Part shown: in pieces, positions 34,108-42,431 of the stretch | Numbering within the stretch: position 1 is the first letter of the stretch | How the letters are laid out: each line of letters starts with the position of its first letter | Source of the DNA: Deltaproteobacteria bacterium | GTDB lineage: Bacteria > Desulfobacterota > Syntrophia > Syntrophales > UBA8958 | DNA length: 64,000 nt | Reading direction: 5' to 3' | NCBI GenBank assembly: GCA_029553375.1 | Contig: JAKPCH010000001.1 | Coordinates: 1-64,000 of the forward strand | Notes under the pieces: model-generated | The model's input: only the letters and a program-made list of their open reading frames with translations | The model's database searches: none | Told to the model about the DNA's origin: nothing | Position numbers and translations under genes: made by a program

Positions 34108-35037
34108 TCACCAGTAGGAATAGAGATACGAGGCCGTCGTCCCGAGGTTGACCAGGATGTTCAGGCCGCACATCTTTTCCAGGAAGGCCTCATCCCGCCA
34201 CCTGCCCCTTCCGACCTGCCAGACCAGCCAGAGGGAAAGGGCCGCGACGGGGGCGAAGGGGAGGAGCCCCTTGAAGGGGACTCCCGCCGCCAGGGAGAGG
34301 AAGAAGGACAAGACGGCCGCGAGGGCGAAGAGGACATAGACGAAGGCCCCTGCCGTAAGGCCCAGTCGCACGAGGAGGTTTGTCTTGGCGACGGCGCGGT
34401 CGGCCTCGTAGTCGGGGAACTCGTTGAGGAGGATGACGTTGAAGATGGTGGCGGCGATGGGAACGGCGACCCAGTGGACGGATGCGTGGACGGTCCCCGT
34501 CTGGATGTAGAAGGCCGCGGCCACGGGCAGCCAGCCGTAGCAGAAGGCGATGGCCGCCTCCCCGACCCCCCGCTGAACGAGGCGCAGGGGCGGCGTGGAG
34601 TAGAAGAACCCCAGAAATCCGCCGATCACCCCCATCACGAAGGTATAGGGTCCCGTGGGCAAGGCGAACTGGAGGATCAGGCCCAGGCAGGCGGCGGCGG
34701 CGATGGCAACGATACCCGTCAGGCGGGAGAGGCGGGGGTTGACGACACCCCGGGGCAGTACGCCGGAGCCCCCTGCGAAGCGGTTCGGGAACCGGCTCTT
34801 GGAGATACGGTCCCCCGTGAGGTCGTAGTATTCCCCCATGTGGTACGTCGCCAGAAGGATGAGGACCACGGCGGCGAGACCAAGGGCGAAGACGGCGGGC
34901 TCGAAGGCCCCGCAGAGGCGCCGGGCCATGAGGGTGCCCAGGAGGAAGGGCAGGACCCCCACGGTGTGGAAGGCCGGCCGAGAGAGGACAAGCCACGCGC
35001 TTACCTTGTTTCCTATAGAGAGGGCCGATGACGCCAT
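34108..35037 (-). CDS. UbiA-family prenyltransferase
   Basis: A 309-residue integral membrane protein with about eight hydrophobic segments. The two Asp-rich motifs of the UbiA superfamily appear as YHMGEYYDLTGD near residue 68 and LLNEFPDYEADRAV near residue 205; these bind Mg-diphosphate of a prenyl donor. The family attaches isoprenoids to aromatic rings, heme or other acceptors (menaquinone, ubiquinone, heme O, archaeal lipids). The first motif departs from NDxxD, so the acceptor is uncertain. It is the first gene of the six-gene minus-strand operon and is coupled to the radical SAM gene. Confidence 0.88.
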   Translation of the reverse strand: MASSALSIGNKVSAWLVLSRPAFHTVGVLPFLLGTLMARRLCGAFEPAVFALGLAAVVLILLATYHMGEYYDLTGDRISKSRFPNRFAGGSGVLPRGVVNPRLSRLTGIVAIAAAACLGLILQFALPTGPYTFVMGVIGGFLGFFYSTPPLRLVQRGVGEAAIAFCYGWLPVAAAFYIQTGTVHASVHWVAVPIAATIFNVILLNEFPDYEADRAVAKTNLLVRLGLTAGAFVYVLFALAAVLSFFLSLAAGVPFKGLLPFAPVAALSLWLVWQVGRGRWRDEAFLEKMCGLNILVNLGTTASYLYSYW

Positions 35038-35056
35038 TGCTGTTCACCAAGCCGGC

Positions 35057-35085
35057 GGCCTATCAAAAAGGGGAAGGCCTGTCAA
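35057..35085 (-). promoter_or_regulatory. Possible promoter of the UbiA operon
   Basis: Minus strand TTGACA (35085-35080), 17-base spacer, TAGGCC (35062-35057). The -35 is perfect, the -10 weak. The leader before the ATG at 35037 would be only about 13 bases and has no clear ribosome site. Confidence 0.35.
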
Positions 35086-35194
35086 GGCGAGGGGGCCTGG
35101 TATTTCCGTGGGCGTCTCGGAGATAAGCCCTTTCATGGGGGACAACGAGTCACCTCAAGACCGGGGACTCAATGTTGCAGGGGGGAAAATTTCC

Positions 35195-35223
35195 TTGACA
35201 CCCGGAATCCCTATCCATATACT
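35195..35223 (+). promoter_or_regulatory. Near-consensus sigma-70 promoter of the CoA-transferase
   Basis: TTGACA at 35195-35200, a 17-base spacer and TATACT at 35218-35223. This is the best sigma-70 match in the window and fits a highly expressed gene. The leader to the ATG at 35442 would be about 210 bases. Confidence 0.75.
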
Positions 35224-35441
35224 GCGCCCATCCCAAGACCATAGACGATCGCCCGGGGGGGGACGCCGAACAATCATCGGTGTTATGAGCATTGCGCTAC
35301 TGGCGATTCGCTGGAGAAAAATCAGGAAAGGGGGGATAGCCGAGAGTTATCATTTTTTTTCCCACCGAACGGTTCAGGGCTTGAAGATCGTAAACAGATT
35401 TACAAGACAGCTTTTTTAAGGAGAAGGAGGAACAGTTCACT
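35224..35441 (+). other. Long untranslated leader of the CoA-transferase gene
   Basis: About 210 transcribed bases without a supported gene. They include a GC-rich run, a T-run (35352-35361), and a 44-codon ORF (ATG 35285 to TAA 35419) that lacks a ribosome site and any recognisable product. AAGGAGAAGGAGGA at about 35419-35432 is an unusually strong ribosome site for the downstream gene. No known riboswitch class is recognised. Confidence 0.4.
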
Positions 35442-36992
35442 ATGCCCCAGCCGAAAATCGAGAACAAGGAAAAGATCCACATGCCCACCCCGTTGCAGCA
35501 GAAACTGCGCGACAAGACCATCACGGCCAAGAAATGGGCGGAGATGGTAAAGCCCGGTGACTGGATCAACCGCGGCGGCCCCGGGTCCGATACCTTCGTT
35601 ACCATGGAGGCCTTGGCAGCCCGCCTGGGCAATGGTCCCGGCGACCTTTACAACATCGAGATCTGGAATCAGGCGATCATGTGCGGCAACAACTTCCTCG
35701 CCGCCGCCGACCAGGAAGCGAAATACCATGTCATCCACGAAGCCTTCCTCCTGCCCACCCTGCGCGGTCTCGTGAGCAAGGGCTATAAGGGCCTGGATTG
35801 GAAGCACTGGGGCTGGGCCCTGGGTATGGACGCCGAGTATGCCCGTTTCTACCGCAAGAACAGGGCGGAACGTGCCATGGACTGGGGCGTTCAGGCCTGT
35901 GCCGTTCCCCAGGCGGGATTCGTGAACGCCAGCTACGGTGTCAACAACTTCATGATCACCGCCAAGAGCTGCAAGAAGTTCGTCTGTGAGATCCGTTCCG
36001 ACTACGCCTGGTGCGAGGGCGGCCGGGAGACGATGTACCTCCCCATCGACGAGGTGGACTACTTCATCGAGGTCGACGTGGACGATCCGAAGTACCAGTG
36101 GCCCTACATCGCCGAGAAGAACATCCAGCCCACGGAGGTGGAGAAGAAGATCGCCGCCAACATCCTCTCCATCATGAGGGACGGCGACTGCATCCAGGTC
36201 GGCATCGGCGCCCTGCCTACGGCGGTCGTCATCGCCCTGAGGGATTCCGACCTGCGCCACATCGGCGTCCACAGCGAGATGATCGGCGAGTACGCCTTCA
36301 CCCTCACGGAGGCCGGTGTCGCCGACAACTCCCGCAAGACCATCGACAAGGGACGCTGCGGCTGGGCCTACATCATGCCCGTCGACACCCCCCGCTACTA
36401 CGAGTGGCTCCATCACAACCCCTACTTTGCCGGTTATGATGTCGGCTACACGAACAACGTGGCGACGCTGTCCCAGATCGACAACTTCGTCGCCGTGAAC
36501 AACTTCGCCCAGATGGACCTCCGGGGCCAGGACGCGGCGGGCAACGTCGGCGGCCGCCCCATCTCCTCCACGGGCGGGCAGCTCCAGTTCATCATCGGCG
36601 CCTCCATGGCCAGGGGCGGCCGCGGTGTCCTCGCGGCGACCTCCCGGGATGCGAAGGGCAAGTCCCGCTTCGTCCCCATGCTCGAGCCGGGCAGCGTCGT
36701 GGCCGTCCCCGACCAGCTGGTCACCTACATCTGCACCGAGTGGGGTATCGTCAACATCCAGGGCTGCACGGACGCCGAGAAGGCGGCGAAGATCATCTCC
36801 ATCGCCCACCCCGACGATCGGGAGTGGCTGGCGAAGGAGGCGGTGGACAAGCTGGGGATCAAGCTCAACCACTGGATGTTCACCAACGCCCCGGACCGTC
36901 GCTTCCCGACGGCGGAGCAGATGAAGGATCACAAGTACGGCTACATGGACCTGGAGATCAAGCCGCGGCCCATCGCCAAGTACACAGACTGA
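35442..36992 (+). CDS. Acetyl-CoA hydrolase/transferase family CoA-transferase
   Basis: A 516-residue class I CoA-transferase of the acetyl-CoA hydrolase/4-hydroxybutyrate CoA-transferase group, moving CoA between acyl-CoA and free carboxylates in fermentative or syntrophic metabolism. Both halves are visible: an N-terminal domain (VKPGDWINRGGPGSDTF) and a C-terminal one with IQVGIGALPTAVV near residue 248, HSEMIGEYAF near residue 275 and the glycine-rich GGQLQFIIGASMARGGRG near residue 385. Codon use is milder in GC than the neighbours (more ATG AAG AAC-type codons, fewer GGG/CCC runs), and with the strong promoter, strong ribosome site and terminator this points to high expression. It is a single-gene transcription unit. 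Confidence 0.9.
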   Translation: MPQPKIENKEKIHMPTPLQQKLRDKTITAKKWAEMVKPGDWINRGGPGSDTFVTMEALAARLGNGPGDLYNIEIWNQAIMCGNNFLAAADQEAKYHVIHEAFLLPTLRGLVSKGYKGLDWKHWGWALGMDAEYARFYRKNRAERAMDWGVQACAVPQAGFVNASYGVNNFMITAKSCKKFVCEIRSDYAWCEGGRETMYLPIDEVDYFIEVDVDDPKYQWPYIAEKNIQPTEVEKKIAANILSIMRDGDCIQVGIGALPTAVVIALRDSDLRHIGVHSEMIGEYAFTLTEAGVADNSRKTIDKGRCGWAYIMPVDTPRYYEWLHHNPYFAGYDVGYTNNVATLSQIDNFVAVNNFAQMDLRGQDAAGNVGGRPISSTGGQLQFIIGASMARGGRGVLAATSRDAKGKSRFVPMLEPGSVVAVPDQLVTYICTEWGIVNIQGCTDAEKAAKIISIAHPDDREWLAKEAVDKLGIKLNHWMFTNAPDRRFPTAEQMKDHKYGYMDLEIKPRPIAKYTD

Positions 36993-37019
36993 TCGTTCCG
37001 ACTTATACAACGGTCAAGG

Positions 37020-37053
37020 GGGCAGGGTGTCCATCACCCTGCCCTTCTTTTTT
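37020..37053 (+). terminator. Rho-independent terminator of the CoA-transferase
   Basis: A perfect 10-bp stem (GGGCAGGGTG at 37020-37029 with CACCCTGCCC at 37035-37044), a 5-base loop, and the U-tract TTCTTTTTT at 37045-37053. It is 28 bases past the stop codon. This is the clearest intrinsic terminator in the window. Confidence 0.92.
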
Positions 37054-37097
37054 GTCGGCGGGATGAGGCGAGGGGATGCCGGTGGCGGCCGGGGTTA

Positions 37098-37859
37098 TCA
37101 GGTATCCCGATGGACGGCGAAGAAGGACCAGGCCTGGGCGACGGGCATGACCTCCAGGGAGTTGACGTTGACGTGGGGCGGGAGATTGACGAGCCACCAG
37201 ACGATCTCGGCGATGTCCTCCGCCGAGAGGGGCTTCATGCCCTCGTAGACGGCGGCGGCCTTCTCGGCGTCGCCCTTGAAGCGGACGAGGGAAAACTCCG
37301 TCTCCGCCAGACCCGGCTCGATGTTCGTCACCCGGACGGCCGTGCCGATGAGTTCCGACCGCAGGTTCTGGGAGAACCGCTTCACGAAGGCCTTCGTCCC
37401 GCCGTAGACGTTGCCGCCGGGATAGGGCCAGTTTCCCGCCACGGAACCGATATTGATGATGTATCCCCTGTCCGCCGCCACCATCTGCGGCAGGAGGGCC
37501 CGTGTCATGTAGATGAGGCCCTTGATGTTGGTGTCCACCATCCGGTCCCAATCCCCCAGGTCCGCCTCGTGGGCCTTTTCGAGGCCGAGGGCCAAACCGG
37601 CGTTGTTGACGAGGAGCGTCACGGGGCGGAAGGCCGCGGGCAGGCCGGAGACGGCCGCCGTGACCCCCTGCCGGTCCCGGACGTCGAGGGGGAGAATATG
37701 GACGGGTGCCTTATCCCCGATCTCCCGCCGGAGCCCTTCGAGGCGATCGGCCCGCCGGGCGGAGAGGATCAGCCCCCAGCCCCCGGCGGCGAGCCGCCGG
37801 GCGCAGGCGGCGCCGAAACCGGAAGAGGCGCCCGTGATCCATGCCACGTTGTCCATCAT
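37098..37859 (-). CDS. Short-chain dehydrogenase/reductase (YdfG-like)
   Basis: A 253-residue classical SDR. The NADP-binding TGASSGFG lies at residues 9-16 with Arg following (SARRADR), NNAG near residue 90, catalytic Ser in NIGSVAGNW near residue 138 and the YGGTK motif (Tyr/Lys) near residues 152-156. The closest functional relatives are NADP-dependent 3-hydroxy-acid/serine dehydrogenases of the YdfG type. AGGAGG lies just before ATGATG; the second ATG (37856) has the better spacing. It follows the caspase gene by 6 bases on the same strand and is likely the last gene of that operon. Confidence 0.9.
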   Translation of the reverse strand: MMDNVAWITGASSGFGAACARRLAAGGWGLILSARRADRLEGLRREIGDKAPVHILPLDVRDRQGVTAAVSGLPAAFRPVTLLVNNAGLALGLEKAHEADLGDWDRMVDTNIKGLIYMTRALLPQMVAADRGYIINIGSVAGNWPYPGGNVYGGTKAFVKRFSQNLRSELIGTAVRVTNIEPGLAETEFSLVRFKGDAEKAAAVYEGMKPLSAEDIAEIVWWLVNLPPHVNVNSLEVMPVAQAWSFFAVHRDT

Positions 37860-37865
37860 TTCCTC

Positions 37866-40127
37866 CTATCTCGCCTTGCTGACCGTCATCTTCAGGCGGT
37901 CCGCCACCGTTTCCTCCGCCGGGAGGAGAACGGGTGTCTGATCCCGGTTGAGTTCCACGGCGGCCGTCTTGGCGACGTGCTCCCGGACGAACCGGTAGAG
38001 ATCGCCCAGTTCCACCTTTCCCTCCCGGTCCCGGGCGGCTTCGCCCCGCAACCCCCGCAAGAGGTAGTAGGTGAACAGGCCGTGCTTCACCCGGTCGTAG
38101 TCCGAACTCATCTGACCCCCCGTGGCCGCCGCCAGGACCAGGATCTTGCCCCCCGCCAGGACGGGGTTCTCGATGGAGATGACCACCGGTCTCGTCCCCT
38201 CTCCCGTGACGCTCCGCCCCCCGGCCCCGGAGAAGCAGCTGTCGAGGAAGACCACCACCTCCCGGGCGGGCAGCCGGTTGAGGGTCTCGTACATCTCCCG
38301 CAGGGGGTAGAGCTGGGAGGGGAAATCAGGATGACCCTCGTAGGGGATGAGGTAGGCCTCCGTCCCCTTCGGTCCCGGGGTGCCGTGACCGGCGAAGTAG
38401 ACGAAGACCGTGGAATCCCCCGTGACCCTGCGGGGGAGCCAATCCGTGACGTGGGCCACCAGATCGCTCTTCGTCGCCTTTTCGTCCGTCAGGACCTTGA
38501 TGTTGGCCCTCGGGACTCCCCCCACGTTCTCGAGATAGCGGGCCATGACCTCGGCGTCCCGGGCGGCGTATTTCACCTTGGGGATGGCCTTTTCCCGGTA
38601 GGTGCCGATCCCCACGACGAGGGCGACGGCCTCTTTGCGTTCGAAACCCTTAACCTTCAGGGGGATGTCGTCCACGCTGGCCTCGGAAATGGTCTCCACG
38701 GCCTCCCGGACCTCGAGGGCCCTCATCGCCACCCGGAGGGTCTTGGTCAGGGGGGGAGAGAAACCCCGCCCCTCGCGGACGTTAACCTTTATCTGGGCCG
38801 TTTCCGTGGGGATCGTCCGGGGCAGGACGGTCTTGAAGACCGCCGTCTTCTTCTCCCCGGGGGCCATGTCGCCCAGGACGCGGCCGCCGCCGAAGTAACT
38901 CAAGAGTGAGGGGCTACCGGTGAGTTCCACCCGCACGTCCTTGGCCGTCCCTTCCCCCTTGTTCTCCACGGCGACCTCAAGGGTGATCTCCTCGTTGCTC
39001 TCCAGGACACGGTTGTCGTTGGCGTCCTTGAGGGTCGCCGCATAGGTGAGATCCGGCACCTGGGAGACCACCTCCACCACCTCCCGGACGGCCTGGCGGC
39101 CCGGTCTCATGGCGATCCTAAGGTTTTTCGCCTCCCCGGCCCCGTATCCCCTCCCCTCGGCCACCTCGATGCGGAGGTCGGCGGTCTGGGCCTTGAGGGC
39201 CAGGGGAAGGAGGGCCTTAAAGACGGCCGTCTTCTTCCCCCCCGGCCCGATATCACCGAGGGACTTGCGATCACCCAAATGAGAGATCAGTTCTGGGCTG
39301 CCCGAGATGACCACCTGTACATCCCGGGCCTCCCCCTTACCCCGGTTCTCCACCTCCACCTTCAGGACGATCTCCTCGCCCCCCTCGATTACCCCGTCCC
39401 CCGAGCTTTCCGTAAAGGCGACACCGTAGGAGAGCTCCGGGGCGGCGGGTGTCTCTACGGCGGCGATAGCCTTCGGGGGCTTCACCCCCTCGCCCTTGAG
39501 GAGCTGGTATCCCCGGCCGCCACCTATATTGAGGAGACCGCCGCCTCTAATGGAGAAATGGCCGCCGAGGATCCCCCTTTCCAGGTCGATGTAATCGATG
39601 AGCCATTCGTAGTTGAAAAAGGAGGCCGCCACGAGCCAAGAGCCCACGAAGGTTTTGGAGAAACGAATCTCCTGGGCGGATCTGATCTGGAGGACCCCCT
39701 CCGTCTCGGCGGAGAAGACGGGCATCAGGTTCCAGGTGGCCCTCTCCTTCGTTGTGACCTTGATCTCCAGGTTATCCCTGTCCACGTAGAGGACATCGGT
39801 GAACTTGATGGACTTTATCAAGGCCCGGCCGGGCATGGGTCCTCCCTGGACGAAGAAGGAGGCCCCCTCTCCGAGGTCGGCGAGGTCCTTTTCCGTCCAG
39901 GTCTTGGCCGGACCGTCCGCCTCGCGGACGACGATCTCCCGGTTGAGGTTTTCGCGCAAAAAGCGGGCCATCTCCACCAACAGTCTCTCCTTGGCCCGGC
40001 GGTCCTCCGTGAGGGGTTCGCAGGTGCGATCTCGGCAGAGATGAACGACACCGGGTTGTACCGTGGCACACCCCCAGAGGAGGATCAGGACGATACCGAC
40101 GGCTGCCGGCCGGGGCAGTTTCCTCAT
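37866..40127 (-). CDS. Lipoprotein with CARDB-like repeats and a caspase (C14) domain
   Basis: A 753-residue exported protein. The signal peptide ends in a lipobox (ILLWGC, Cys about residue 20), so it is membrane-anchored outside the cytoplasm. Two related beta-domains (about 230-335 and 365-470) share the pattern 'GDGVIEGGEEIVLKVEVENRG' / 'NRVLESNEEITLEVAVENKG' followed by LGD(I/M)xPGxKKTAVFK, a CARDB-like adhesion fold. The C-terminal caspase domain carries the His-Cys dyad in YFAGHG (His581) and LDSCFSG (Cys631). Bacterial caspase-like proteases act in cell death, defence or processing; an envelope lipoprotein form with this domain order suggests surface or periplasmic processing. Cotranscribed with the DUF4384-like protein upstream. 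Confidence 0.88.
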   Translation of the reverse strand: MRKLPRPAAVGIVLILLWGCATVQPGVVHLCRDRTCEPLTEDRRAKERLLVEMARFLRENLNREIVVREADGPAKTWTEKDLADLGEGASFFVQGGPMPGRALIKSIKFTDVLYVDRDNLEIKVTTKERATWNLMPVFSAETEGVLQIRSAQEIRFSKTFVGSWLVAASFFNYEWLIDYIDLERGILGGHFSIRGGGLLNIGGGRGYQLLKGEGVKPPKAIAAVETPAAPELSYGVAFTESSGDGVIEGGEEIVLKVEVENRGKGEARDVQVVISGSPELISHLGDRKSLGDIGPGGKKTAVFKALLPLALKAQTADLRIEVAEGRGYGAGEAKNLRIAMRPGRQAVREVVEVVSQVPDLTYAATLKDANDNRVLESNEEITLEVAVENKGEGTAKDVRVELTGSPSLLSYFGGGRVLGDMAPGEKKTAVFKTVLPRTIPTETAQIKVNVREGRGFSPPLTKTLRVAMRALEVREAVETISEASVDDIPLKVKGFERKEAVALVVGIGTYREKAIPKVKYAARDAEVMARYLENVGGVPRANIKVLTDEKATKSDLVAHVTDWLPRRVTGDSTVFVYFAGHGTPGPKGTEAYLIPYEGHPDFPSQLYPLREMYETLNRLPAREVVVFLDSCFSGAGGRSVTGEGTRPVVISIENPVLAGGKILVLAAATGGQMSSDYDRVKHGLFTYYLLRGLRGEAARDREGKVELGDLYRFVREHVAKTAAVELNRDQTPVLLPAEETVADRLKMTVSKAR

Positions 40128-40132
40128 GACCT

Positions 40133-41008
40133 CTACCTCCTTACCTCATAACCGATCAAGGTCTCCACCCAACCGTAGTGATCGCGGGACGCCAATGCCC
40201 CCATGAGGTCCGTGATGGTCGCCTCCCGCCCTATCCGGTCGAGGATGGGCACCGCCTCTTTCGTGGCGATGACGACGATGGTCTCGTAGGCCCGGGAGAG
40301 GCCCGCCGGGGCCCGGACGCGGAGGCGGAACCCCGCCTTCCTCAGGTCTTCCGTCGGGAAGAGAACCTCGCGCCCCGCTGGCACGAGGTCCCATCTCACG
40401 AGGGGGTGGGGGAGGAGCTCCGCCACCCTCCCGTCCTGGTCGACGCTGAAGATGTGGGGATAGAAGGACTTATCCCCCCGGATACGGATCACCATCTCCT
40501 CCCCGTCCCGAAAGACCGCCCTGGACGAAGAAAGTGGGCCGTCCGGTCCGGCTATCTCCGCCCGGAGGCTGGTCATGAACCTCTCCCGCCCCGGGTCGAG
40601 GACCTGCACCCGGGCCTTCAGGCGGCAGATGTAAACGGGGGCTTCCCCTTCTCTCTTCAGTCCCTCCTCCAGGATCTCCTCCCCGACGATGAGACCCCGC
40701 GTGAGGGCCGTGATCACGTCACCGATGAGCCTGGCGTCGTACACCACCGAAACGCCCCGTATCATGACCCCCGAGGACTGCTCCACCGCCCGCCTCCTGG
40801 CGTCGCCCAGGGCCAAGGCCCGGGTTTGGGCCAGGGTCATGTCCTCGCCCATGACGGCCCGCCCCTCCGTCACCACCACTTTGACCGCCTCCGCCCAAAC
40901 GCGGTCCTCGGCGACGGCCGTCACGAGGAGGCACATGGCGACCAGGGGCGCCCATCTCCAAAACGGCGTCTGTTTTTCACGGCGAAAAATGTCGGACCTA
41001 TTCTTCAT
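40133..41008 (-). CDS. Exported DUF4384-like protein
   Basis: A 291-residue secreted protein. After a signal peptide (about 1-38, ending VWAEA) comes a region like the FlgT N-terminal/LPP20 module (EGRAVMGEDMTLAQTRALALGDARRRAVEQ), then a C-terminal part resembling DUF4384 (IRGDKSFYPHIFSVDQDGRV, LLPHP, then FPTEDLRKAGFRLRV and a caspase-associated domain elsewhere). In other bacteria DUF4384 domains are often fused to or encoded beside caspase-like peptidases, which is the case here: the caspase gene starts 5 bases downstream. Start ATG at 41008; no ribosome site is visible and the promoter is very close, so the transcript may be leaderless. Confidence 0.7.
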   Translation of the reverse strand: MKNRSDIFRREKQTPFWRWAPLVAMCLLVTAVAEDRVWAEAVKVVVTEGRAVMGEDMTLAQTRALALGDARRRAVEQSSGVMIRGVSVVYDARLIGDVITALTRGLIVGEEILEEGLKREGEAPVYICRLKARVQVLDPGRERFMTSLRAEIAGPDGPLSSSRAVFRDGEEMVIRIRGDKSFYPHIFSVDQDGRVAELLPHPLVRWDLVPAGREVLFPTEDLRKAGFRLRVRAPAGLSRAYETIVVIATKEAVPILDRIGREATITDLMGALASRDHYGWVETLIGYEVRR

Positions 41009-41017
41009 CAAGGCGGT

Positions 41018-41046
41018 ATGCTATCGACTCACCCGTGTGATGTCAA
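41018..41046 (-). promoter_or_regulatory. Promoter of the DUF4384/caspase operon
   Basis: Minus strand TTGACA (41046-41041), 17-base spacer, TAGCAT (41023-41018). The predicted transcript start falls within a few bases of the start codon at 41008. Confidence 0.55.
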
Positions 41047-41081
41047 CACCCTGCCTGGCCACGTGGTATCCAAGGAAGTCC

Positions 41082-41110
41082 TTGGTTGTAGAGGCCCTTG
41101 GTGATATATA
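41082..41110 (+). promoter_or_regulatory. Possible cydAB promoter
   Basis: TTGGTT at 41082-41087, 17-base spacer, TATATA at 41105-41110. The -10 ends 6 bases before the cydA ATG and no Shine-Dalgarno sequence is present, so if used it would give a leaderless message. Confidence 0.4.
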
Positions 41111-41116
41111 AGAAAC

Positions 41117-42430
41117 ATGGACGCCCTGACGCTCAGCCGGATTCAATTCGCTGTCACGGCGGGTTTTCATTTCCTCTTCGTGCCCCTCACCCTGGGGCTG
41201 GCCGTCCTATTGGCCTGGATGGAGTGCCGCTGGGTGGCCACGGGGGAGAGGGTCTACCTCCGTCTGACCCGCTTCTGGGGACGCCTGTTCCTCATCAACT
41301 TCGTCCTCGGGGTCGTCACGGGGCTCACCCTGGAGTTCCAGTTCGGGATGAACTGGGCGTCATTTTCCCGCTTCGTCGGGGATGTCTTCGGTTTCCCCCT
41401 CGCCGTGGAGGCCACGGCGGCCTTCTTTCTCGAGTCCGTCTCCATCGGCCTGTGGGTCTTCGGATGGGACAGGGTCTCTCCCCGTATCCACGCCCTGGCC
41501 ATGGTGGTGTTGGCCTTCGCCGTCAACTTCTCCGCCCTCTGGATCCTTCTGGCCAACGGGTGGATGCAGAATCCCGTGGGCCATACCGTCACGGCGGGTC
41601 GGGCGGAATTGACCGACCTGGGGGCCTTCCTGGCTAATCCCTACGGCTGGTTGAAATTCCTCCACACCGTCTTCGCCGGTTACATCGTCGCGGCCTTCTT
41701 CGTCATGGCCGTCTCGGCCTGGCATCTCCTGAGGGGTTCGGAGGTGGATCTCTTTCAGCGCTCTTTCCGGATGGCCGCCCGATTCGGCCTCGCCGCCTCC
41801 CTCCTCGTCGTGCTGGTGGGTGATTTCCACGGCTCCGAGGTGGGCAAGGCCCAGCCGGCCAAACTGGCCGCCATGGAGTCTTTGTGGGAAACGGGCCGGG
41901 GCGTGCCTTTCTACCTCATCGTGATCCCCGATGAGGGGAAGGAGGCAAACGCCCTGGAGTTGTTCGGGATACCCAAGATGGTCAGTTTCCTCGCCTACAA
42001 GGACTTCGACGCCGCCGTCCGGGGCTTGAGGGACTTCCGCCGGGAGGACCGTCCCCCGGTGACGTTGTCCTTCTTGGGCTTCCGGTCCATGGTGGGGTTG
42101 GGATTCGTCTTCGTCCTCCTCACCGCCTTAGCGGTATGGTTTTCCCGGCGAGGCGCCTTCAAGGCGCCCCCCCTCCTCCTCAAGGCCATCGTCTACGCCC
42201 TCCCCCTGCCCTATCTGGCCTGTCAACTCGGCTGGATGGTGGCCGAGGTGGGACGACAGCCTTGGATCGTCTACGGTCTCATGAGGACGGCCGACGCCGT
42301 CTCGCCGGGTCTGACGGCACGAGAGGCGGCCCTTTCCCTGGGAGGGTTCACGGTCCTTTATGGGATCCTGGCCCTTGTGGGCGTCTATCTCCTGAGAAAG
42401 TACGCCCAGGCGGGACCGGCGGAGGTGTAG
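41117..42430 (+). CDS. cydA: Cytochrome bd oxidase subunit I
   Basis: A 437-residue heme subunit of the bd-type quinol oxidase, which reduces O2 to water with high affinity and gives oxygen tolerance. The axial His18 (GFHFLFVPLTLG) and His183 (KFLHTVFAGY) are present, as are the Q-loop residues in KAQPAKLAAMESLWET and the conserved GRQPWIVYGLMRT near residue 375. The Q-loop is short, so this is the truncated-loop (CIO-like) class. About nine membrane segments. The N-terminus DALTLSRIQFA matches the family exactly, so the ATG at 41117 is secure despite the missing ribosome site. Confidence 0.95.
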   Translation: MDALTLSRIQFAVTAGFHFLFVPLTLGLAVLLAWMECRWVATGERVYLRLTRFWGRLFLINFVLGVVTGLTLEFQFGMNWASFSRFVGDVFGFPLAVEATAAFFLESVSIGLWVFGWDRVSPRIHALAMVVLAFAVNFSALWILLANGWMQNPVGHTVTAGRAELTDLGAFLANPYGWLKFLHTVFAGYIVAAFFVMAVSAWHLLRGSEVDLFQRSFRMAARFGLAASLLVVLVGDFHGSEVGKAQPAKLAAMESLWETGRGVPFYLIVIPDEGKEANALELFGIPKMVSFLAYKDFDAAVRGLRDFRREDRPPVTLSFLGFRSMVGLGFVFVLLTALAVWFSRRGAFKAPPLLLKAIVYALPLPYLACQLGWMVAEVGRQPWIVYGLMRTADAVSPGLTAREAALSLGGFTVLYGILALVGVYLLRKYAQAGPAEV

Positions 42431-42431
42431 G

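Noticed and set aside
35285-35419. 44-codon ORF in the leader as a real peptide gene
   Set aside because: No ribosome site, no recognisable sequence, and it overlaps the T-run; coding status cannot be supported.
35224-35441. Known riboswitch in the CoA-transferase leader
   Set aside because: I could not match it to conserved cores of known classes by eye, so it is listed only as an unexplained leader.
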